Below, one piece after another: positions 4,430 through 9,514 of a DNA stretch of 9,514 nt. Location of the stretch: contig JAEUIB010000435.1 in assembly GCA_016795255.1 (NCBI GenBank), positions 1-9,514 on the forward strand, written 5' to 3'. The notes beneath the pieces are model-generated. The model did not search any database. It was given only the letters and a program-made list of their open reading frames with translations, and was not told the DNA's origin. Each line of letters begins with the position of its first letter. The first letter of the stretch is position 1. Origin of the DNA: Planctomycetota bacterium (lineage in GTDB: Bacteria > Planctomycetota > B15-G4 > JADJEK01). Both the position numbers and the translations under genes were made by a program.

Positions 4430-6289
4430 ATGAGACTTCCTCGTTCAGGCAAGCCGCGCACCGAGCGCGGGACCGCGTTGATTCTCGCGGTCGTGTTCGC
4501 GTTCCTGATCATCTCCGGCACGGCGATGTTCATGGAACGCAACCACTACGAGCTGCGCGATTCGAACCAGAAGGCCGCGTCGTTGCGCAGCCTGTTCTCG
4601 GTCCACGGCTCGCTGAGTCGCGCGCACCGCGTCATCAACGAGTTCGCGAAGGGCACGAGCGGCGAGGCGAAGAACCCGAAGCTCACGGATCCCGAGCAGG
4701 GCGCGAACGGCGAGACGTTCATCGCCGGCACGAATCGCATGGTGCGCCTGCGCACCGACGAACCGAGCAACGTGTTCGACGCCGACGGCAACGAAGCCGG
4801 CGGGCCGGGCGACGACCTGCCGCAGGACTGGTACGTGCTCGAAGCGCGCGTCTCGGAACCGCTGTACACGCGCGCCGACGGCACCGAGATGGGTGTGCTG
4901 AAGCTCGTGCGTCAGTACGTGCGCGACGGCACGCCGCTGTCGAACAACTTCGTGGCGGTCGTCGACGACGACCTCGGTCTCGGCGGCTCGCCGGTGAACC
5001 CCGGCAAACCGGCCGAGGGCGAGATCCACACGAACAAGCACCTCTACATCATGACTTCGAACCCGTACTTCGCGAACCGGCTGCTCGCGGTGACGGGTGT
5101 CTCGTACACCGCGGGTGCGACGGAAGCGGGCACGGTCTACCTGCATCCGGACAACAACTTCTCGGCCGATCCGCTGTACCTGCCGCTGCCGTCGTCGCTG
5201 ACGAGCAACCCGGACGATCCGGACGACACGCTGAAGAACTACGCGTCCGGTTCGTCGCCGAGCACGATCAACCTCGCCGCCGGCACGGTGTCGGGGATGA
5301 CGGTCACGTACAGCGGGATCGCGAGCGTCAGTGATCTGAAGAAGAACGCGTCGGACCCGACGCCGACCCTGAAGATCAACTACCAGAGCGGTCAGGTGGC
5401 CGGCGTCGTCGTCGACGGCTACGTCGACTCGTCGGTGACGTTCGTGCACAACCCGAGCGGCAACCCGAAGAACACGATGACGGTGAAGCTCGTGAAGAAC
5501 GGCACGCCGAGCAAGTCGCTGACGATCACGAACGTCCCGGTGCCGGAGACCGGCGTCGTGTTCTTCGACACGCAGGCGGCGATCGGCGGTGGGTCGGCGT
5601 ACACGTCGATCCAGGGCAAGATCAGCGAGCGCGTGACGGTCGCGACCACCGGCAACGTCGACATCGTGGGCTCGGTGCAGTACGTCGACGACGCGGGCGA
5701 CCTGGCGACGAAGCTGGTCTACAAGAGCCAGCTCGACGGCGTCGACGAGGCCGACTACGGCACGCTGTCGAACATCGCCGATTCGACGTCGATCGCGTCG
5801 AACGCGGAGGTGTCGTACTTCGCGAACAAGCGTCCGCCGGGAATGGCCGCGGAATCCGGCGACGGGTTCTACGACGGCGACGCGGTCCTCGGTGTCGTCG
5901 CGGCGAACGACGTCATCATCCGCTCGTCGGTGCCGCAGAACGCCGAAGTGGCGGGCGCCTACATCTCGCTGCAGAAGCGGCTGACGCTCGAGGGCCTCGG
6001 CTACAACTCGGCGGGCCAACTGACGTCGGTGTCGGGCTCGAACCCCTTCTACACGAACAACGGCGGGCGTTCGTCGATCCGGCGCTTCGGCAGCCTGGTC
6101 TCGTACAAGCGACCCTGCACGACGGTCGTGACCGGCAGCGGCTCGTTCTATTACGGCTTCAAGCGTGGCTTCTCGCTGTTCGACGAGGACATGAAGCAGG
6201 CGCCGCCGCCGTTCTTCCCGAAGGACAAGCGTCCTCAGTACCTGGGCTGGGAACTGCGCGATCTCGGCGTCAAGCCGATCGCCGAGTGA
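4430..6289 (+). CDS. Large PilX-like pilus assembly protein (619 residues)
   Basis: The N-terminus (RTERGTALILAVVFAFLIISGTAMFMERNHYELRDSNQKAASL) follows the PilX_N pattern: a basic leader ending RG, one hydrophobic helix, then a charged helix of the AxNLRDxNxA type. The prepilin Glu at position 5 is absent (Leu instead), as in PilX-like proteins. The body is far longer than a classic PilX of roughly 170-200 residues. It has a segment GEIHTNKHLYIMTSNPYFANR near residues 200-220 and, towards the C-terminus, VLGVVAANDVIIRSSVP, AGAYISLQKR, RRFGSLVSYKR and FDEDMKQAPPPFFP. This order (return-to-surface beta motifs ending in a Pro-rich tail) is what I recall from DUF4900-like, PilX-associated proteins; the domain name is from memory. 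The long Ser/Thr/Asn/Gly-rich middle is probably surface exposed. It sits between two prepilin genes and 21 bases before the PilW-like gene, so it probably belongs to the pilus tip or assembly set. Confidence 0.75.
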   Translation: MRLPRSGKPRTERGTALILAVVFAFLIISGTAMFMERNHYELRDSNQKAASLRSLFSVHGSLSRAHRVINEFAKGTSGEAKNPKLTDPEQGANGETFIAGTNRMVRLRTDEPSNVFDADGNEAGGPGDDLPQDWYVLEARVSEPLYTRADGTEMGVLKLVRQYVRDGTPLSNNFVAVVDDDLGLGGSPVNPGKPAEGEIHTNKHLYIMTSNPYFANRLLAVTGVSYTAGATEAGTVYLHPDNNFSADPLYLPLPSSLTSNPDDPDDTLKNYASGSSPSTINLAAGTVSGMTVTYSGIASVSDLKKNASDPTPTLKINYQSGQVAGVVVDGYVDSSVTFVHNPSGNPKNTMTVKLVKNGTPSKSLTITNVPVPETGVVFFDTQAAIGGGSAYTSIQGKISERVTVATTGNVDIVGSVQYVDDAGDLATKLVYKSQLDGVDEADYGTLSNIADSTSIASNAEVSYFANKRPPGMAAESGDGFYDGDAVLGVVAANDVIIRSSVPQNAEVAGAYISLQKRLTLEGLGYNSAGQLTSVSGSNPFYTNNGGRSSIRRFGSLVSYKRPCTTVVTGSGSFYYGFKRGFSLFDEDMKQAPPPFFPKDKRPQYLGWELRDLGVKPIAE

Positions 6290-6310
6290 CCGAAACGAGG
6301 TGGCAATCCG

Positions 6311-7027
6311 ATGACTGCATCCGAACGGGCTCCGTCGGCGACGACGCGCGGCTTCTCGATGGTCGAGGTCGCGATCTCCGCGACGCTGCTGTCGCTGATG
6401 TTCTACGTCGCGCTGTCGTCCTACACGGGCAGCATGCGCGGCACGACGGCGGGCACGGCCCAACTCGAGGCGATGGCGAACAGCAGCAAGGCGCTGATCG
6501 CGATGAACCTCGAGCTCCAGGAGGCGTCGGTCCGGGACGAGACGGTCCAGATCTGGCCGATCGACGCGGACAACACGCTCGCGACGGCGCCGGTCGACTC
6601 GGCCGCGACGCCGCCGCCGGGAACGCTGTATCCGACGACGAACGCGGTCGGGAACTCGAACTTCGCGATCCGGTTCATGACGATCGGCGGGTTCGTGAAC
6701 GTCGGCGGCAACTCGATGGAGATCGAGGAGGCCGGACCGTTCATCTACCGCCTCGGCTACGGGACCGCGGGTGACTTCCCGCTCGACCACCTCGTGCGCA
6801 TCGACCAGAGCGGCGTCCAACAGCCGCGCACGTTGTGCCGAGGAGTCGAGCAGATCGTGTTCCAGCGCGACTCCCGCGGCGGCCAGATCCTGATCCGGCT
6901 GGTCACGTCGAGCCGCGACCCGATCTCGGGTCAGGACATCCAGACGACGCAGCGGCTCGTCGTCACGCCGAAGAACGACTTCTCCGCGAACCTGTCGAAC
7001 TTCGACATGAACGGCGAGGAGTTCTGA
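6311..7027 (+). CDS. Type IV prepilin-like protein (PilW/GspJ-like minor pilin)
   Basis: The 238-residue product has the leader MTASERAPSATTRG, then FSMVEVAISATLLSLMFYVALSSY. Cleavage after Gly14 would leave Phe at position 1 and Glu at position 5, the normal prepilin pattern. The C-terminal half ends with RTLCRGVEQIVFQRDSRGG then QILIRLVTSSRD and TTQRLVVTPKND. This arrangement (a hydrophobic strand after a conserved 'R-x-L-x-x-x-V' turn, then a strand of small variable residues) is typical of PilW/PulJ/GspJ proteins. The start ATG at 6311 has GAGGTGG (6297-6303) seven bases upstream. It is the last gene of the + strand run; the next gene is on the opposite strand and convergent. No PilY1 gene follows in the window, so a larger set may be split elsewhere. 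The PilW/GspJ assignment is by pattern and is moderately sure. Confidence 0.8.
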   Translation: MTASERAPSATTRGFSMVEVAISATLLSLMFYVALSSYTGSMRGTTAGTAQLEAMANSSKALIAMNLELQEASVRDETVQIWPIDADNTLATAPVDSAATPPPGTLYPTTNAVGNSNFAIRFMTIGGFVNVGGNSMEIEEAGPFIYRLGYGTAGDFPLDHLVRIDQSGVQQPRTLCRGVEQIVFQRDSRGGQILIRLVTSSRDPISGQDIQTTQRLVVTPKNDFSANLSNFDMNGEEF

Positions 7028-7109
7028 CGGGGCGTGGATCCGTGACCGAGGCGGCGTAGCGGCGGGGCGCACCCGGTGCTGCGTTGCGGCAACCGATGAT
7101 CGCGAACGA

Positions 7110-7130
7110 CGGTCGATGATGCGACGACCG
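7110..7130. repeat. Short inverted repeat in the convergent pilin/arfB gap
   Basis: CGGTCG (7110-7115) and CGACCG (7125-7130) can form a 6-base stem with a 9-base loop. Together with the adjacent longer hairpin it makes up much of the 114-base gap between two convergent genes, where termination is expected. Neither strand has a T-tract, so it is not a canonical terminator. Confidence 0.3.
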
Positions 7131-7141
7131 GCGGCGCTGGC

Positions 7142-7570
<429 letters not shown>

Positions 7571-7580
7571 GGGCGCCTCG

Positions 7581-8918
7581 TCATTTGCGGTCGCGGACGA
7601 TCGTGCTGCCGCACAGCGTGTTCGCCGCCTCGTCGATCCGCGCGACGTCGCCGCCGCGCAGCACCTTCAGCGCCTGCTCGAGCGTCGACTTCGTCGTCGG
7701 ATCCGGTTCCTTCAACGCCGCGCCGTCGAGCATGGCTTCGTGCGCCTCGCGGTCGCGGCGCACCGCGATCGCGCACGCGGCCGCCGCGCGCAGCGACGCG
7801 TCCGTCGACTCCAGCGCCGGGTCGAGCAACGCGCGGGCGGCTTTCGCGTCCTCGAGGTGCCCGGCGCCGATCAGCGCGGCGCATCGCGTCGCGACGTCCT
7901 TCGCCTTCGCGAACTGTTCCGACAACGTGGTCGCGGTCTTCTTGTCCGCGCGTCCGGTGGACGCGATCGCGCGCAGCAGCTCGCGCTTCACGACGTCTTC
8001 CTTCTCGCGCTTGAACGCCTTCGTCAGGTCGGACAGGGACTTCGGGTCGGCGAGTTGCTCGAGGGCGACCGCGGCTTCGGCACGGACGTCGGCGCGCGGG
8101 TCGTCGAGGAAGCGGACGACGAGTTCGGACCAGTCCTGCGGCGACGACCGCCCGACTTCGTGGATCAGCACGTTGATCCAGTTCTCGCGGTTCGCGGGCT
8201 TCGACGACAGGAAGTTCTCGACGTACTCCTTCGCGCGCGGATCGTCGCTCTTGAACAGGCGCAGGATCTCCTCGCGCATCTCGCGCGGAGCCTCGCCGCG
8301 TTTCAGGCGTTCGAGGATCGCGTCGACCTCTTCCTTCGTCGGGGCTTGTTCCATCGCCTCGCCCGACACGACGCCGTCCATGACGAGGCGCCGCGGCGCG
8401 CGCGCACCTCCGGACAGCGTCCACGGGAACTGGGGGTCGAGCTTCCGCAGCGCGGTGACGAAGCACCACTCGAGTTCGGCTTTCGAGATCTCGTATTGGA
8501 CCGACAGGATGACCTTGCCGTCGGGATCGAGGAACACGTGCTGCGGTGAGACCACGTCGCCGCCGTCGGCGGCCTTCAGGATCTTCGCGCGTACGGCCTT
8601 CTCGACCGCCATGTGCGCGGAGCAAGGCACCGCTCCGGCGCGCGGACACGGCTTCTCGCCCGACGCGTGGTCGAAGCGCGAGCAGAACAGGTTCAGCGTG
8701 TGCGCGGCGAGCTTCGCGATCGTCGCGTCCTTGTAGTGATCGGCGACGAGGCGGTCGTTCGCGCGCTCGCGGTCCATGTTGACCGCGATGAAGACCACCT
8801 TCTTCTCGGACTTCGCCTGCGCGAGCACGTCGTCGAACGACGGTTGCCACGCGATTCCGGCGGCCATCGTCGTCCCGATCGACAGCACGAACGCCGCACA
8901 CGCACGAACGAATCGCAT
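7581..8918 (-). CDS. Secreted thioredoxin-fold protein lacking CxxC, with HEAT-like repeats
   Basis: The 445-residue protein begins with a signal peptide (MRFVRACAAFVLSIGTTMAAG). A thioredoxin-like domain follows at about 23-160: WQPSFDDVLAQAKSEKKVVFIAVN, then a cis-Pro-type loop SPQHVFLDPDGKV (residues 124-136). The catalytic CxxC that should follow VVFIAVN is absent (MDRERANDRL), but three cysteines cluster downstream (C79, C91, C99, in NLFCSRFDHASGEKPCPRAGAVPC). These may bind metal or form a disulphide, but they do not replace the normal thioredoxin active site. From about 195 onward are alpha-helical pairs resembling HEAT/armadillo repeats (FLDDPRADVRAEAAVALEQL, DPKSLSDLTKAF, ESTDASLRAAAACAIA). 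The start at ATG 8918 is supported by GGGAGA six bases upstream; an in-frame start at 8957 would place 13 extra residues before the signal peptide. It stands 110 bases after the Clp gene and 10 bases before arfB. The partner and exact role are unknown. Confidence 0.78.
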   Translation of the reverse strand: MRFVRACAAFVLSIGTTMAAGIAWQPSFDDVLAQAKSEKKVVFIAVNMDRERANDRLVADHYKDATIAKLAAHTLNLFCSRFDHASGEKPCPRAGAVPCSAHMAVEKAVRAKILKAADGGDVVSPQHVFLDPDGKVILSVQYEISKAELEWCFVTALRKLDPQFPWTLSGGARAPRRLVMDGVVSGEAMEQAPTKEEVDAILERLKRGEAPREMREEILRLFKSDDPRAKEYVENFLSSKPANRENWINVLIHEVGRSSPQDWSELVVRFLDDPRADVRAEAAVALEQLADPKSLSDLTKAFKREKEDVVKRELLRAIASTGRADKKTATTLSEQFAKAKDVATRCAALIGAGHLEDAKAARALLDPALESTDASLRAAAACAIAVRRDREAHEAMLDGAALKEPDPTTKSTLEQALKVLRGGDVARIDEAANTLCGSTIVRDRK

Positions 8919-8924
8919 GAGGGA

Positions 8925-8930
8925 TCTCCC
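8925..8930 (-). promoter_or_regulatory. Shine-Dalgarno deciding the ATG at 8918
   Basis: The minus strand reads GGGAGA, six bases before ATG 8918, immediately ahead of the signal peptide. This supports the shorter start. Confidence 0.6.
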
Positions 8931-9028
8931 GGCTAGGCGTGGGGATCCTACAGACAAGGCGGCGCCGTCGAGCGCGCGCCGCTGCGACCGTCATTTGCGT
9001 CGTCGTCGCCCGCTGACGGGCCTCTCGA

Positions 9029-9514
9029 TCACGCGGGTGCGGGTGCCGGCGCCAGTGCCGTCGGCTTCTCGCCCGAGCCCTTCACGGTCGCTTCGAAGTG
9101 CAGCTTCCCGCGACGGACCGACGCCAGGACCGTGTCGCCGGCGCCGAACGTGCCTTCGAGCAACAGTTCGGCGAGCGGGCTCTCGACCTGCGCGCGGATG
9201 ATGCGGCGCAACTCGCGGGCGCCGTACTCGGCCGAGTAGCCGAGGCTGGCGATGAATTGGAAGACCCGCGGCGAGAACTGCAGTTTCACCTCGGCGTGCT
9301 CGAGGTAGGACGACACCTCGTCGAGCTGGATCGACGCGATGCGCTGGCAGTCCTTCTCGGTCAACGGGTTGAACAGCACGACCTCGTCGACGCGGTTGAT
9401 GAACTCCGGCGTGAAGGTCGACTTCATCGCCGCCTGGATCGCGTCTTGCATCTCGCCGCGGCTGAGGTCCTTGCGACTCGCCGAGCCGAAGCCGCAGCGG
9501 TTGCGCAGTTCCTC
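9029..9514 (-). CDS. C-terminal end of a ClpB/ClpC-type AAA+ unfoldase (partial)
   Basis: The frame runs to the right edge, so only about the last 161 residues are present. STFTPEFINRVDEVVLFNPL is the sensor/arginine-finger region of the second AAA+ domain (compare FRPEFLNRIDE...F.PL). It is followed by the small C-terminal D2-small domain: VKLQFSPRVFQFIASLGYSAEYGARELRRIIRAQVESPLAELLLEG, where GY.AEYGAR.L+R is diagnostic. The tail GEKPTALAPAPAPA is Ala/Pro-rich and of unknown role. These enzymes use ATP to thread proteins through a hexameric ring, either to dissolve aggregates (ClpB) or to feed ClpP (ClpC/ClpA). The middle domain and ClpP-binding loop that would separate these options lie outside the window. 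It is upstream of, and in the same direction as, the thioredoxin-fold gene, but the 110-base gap leaves co-transcription open. Confidence 0.9.
   Translation of the reverse strand, partial: EELRNRCGFGSASRKDLSRGEMQDAIQAAMKSTFTPEFINRVDEVVLFNPLTEKDCQRIASIQLDEVSSYLEHAEVKLQFSPRVFQFIASLGYSAEYGARELRRIIRAQVESPLAELLLEGTFGAGDTVLASVRRGKLHFEATVKGSGEKPTALAPAPAPA

Noticed and set aside
4445..7072. Long open frame (875 codons) on the minus strand opposite the pilin genes
   Set aside because: The translation is Arg/Val/Asp-rich and lacks domain motifs, and the + strand genes have clear prepilin motifs and ribosome sites. It is a mirror frame of GC-rich codons.
7585..8736. Open + strand frame of 383 codons opposite the thioredoxin-fold gene
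   Set aside because: Ser/Arg/Ala-rich shadow with no domain motif; the minus strand gene has a signal peptide, a Trx fold and a ribosome site.
9008..9021. GCCCG/CGGGC hairpin just after the Clp stop codon as a terminator
   Set aside because: Only five base pairs and no T-tract on the minus strand; expected by chance in such GC-rich sequence.

Overview
The window is very GC-rich, with G/C at most third codon positions, and carries at least ten protein genes in four blocks. The best taxonomic clue is a pair of EutN/CcmL-type shell vertex proteins whose sequences look like the planctomycetal/verrucomicrobial kind. Together with a pilin set containing a large PilX-like protein and a Trx-HEAT protein, this suggests an uncultured or poorly studied Planctomycetota-like bacterium. 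That assignment is an inference.

Layout. (1) Positions 1-723 (+) hold the 3' end of an amidohydrolase fused to a CIA30-like beta-sandwich domain; an in-frame TGA at 28-30 interrupts it where a conserved glycine is expected. (2) Positions 779-2742 (-) form a tight three-gene unit: an exported SurA/PpiC-type protein with a duplicated N-terminal chaperone domain and a parvulin domain lacking its usual histidines, then two bacterial-microcompartment pentamer (BMC-P) genes that overlap by GTGA. No hexameric shell gene or compartment enzyme lies in the window. (3) Positions 2743-3250 are a 508-base non-coding divergent region. It holds a perfect rho-independent terminator on the + strand with no + strand gene in front of it, preceded by several stem-loops, so an unannotated small RNA is possible. 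(4) Positions 3251-7027 (+) are a pilus/pseudopilus operon: a small membrane-anchored unknown protein, a PilV/GspI-like prepilin (ATGA overlap with the unknown), a 619-residue PilX-like protein, and a PilW/GspJ-like prepilin. (5) Positions 7142-9514 (-), convergent with the pilins, read in transcription order: the C-terminal end of a ClpB/ClpC-type AAA+ unfoldase, a secreted thioredoxin-fold protein with HEAT-like repeats and no CxxC, and ArfB, a ribosome-rescue peptidyl-tRNA hydrolase.

How the genes work together. The pilin genes probably supply minor subunits for one type IV pilus or type II secretion-like fibre. The Clp and ArfB genes belong to protein and ribosome quality control. The most unusual unit is the PPIase/BMC-P/BMC-P operon, which looks like a detached 'satellite' of a microcompartment locus encoded elsewhere, or a non-canonical use of vertex proteins. 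No tRNA, rRNA, CRISPR array, transposase or integrase was seen.
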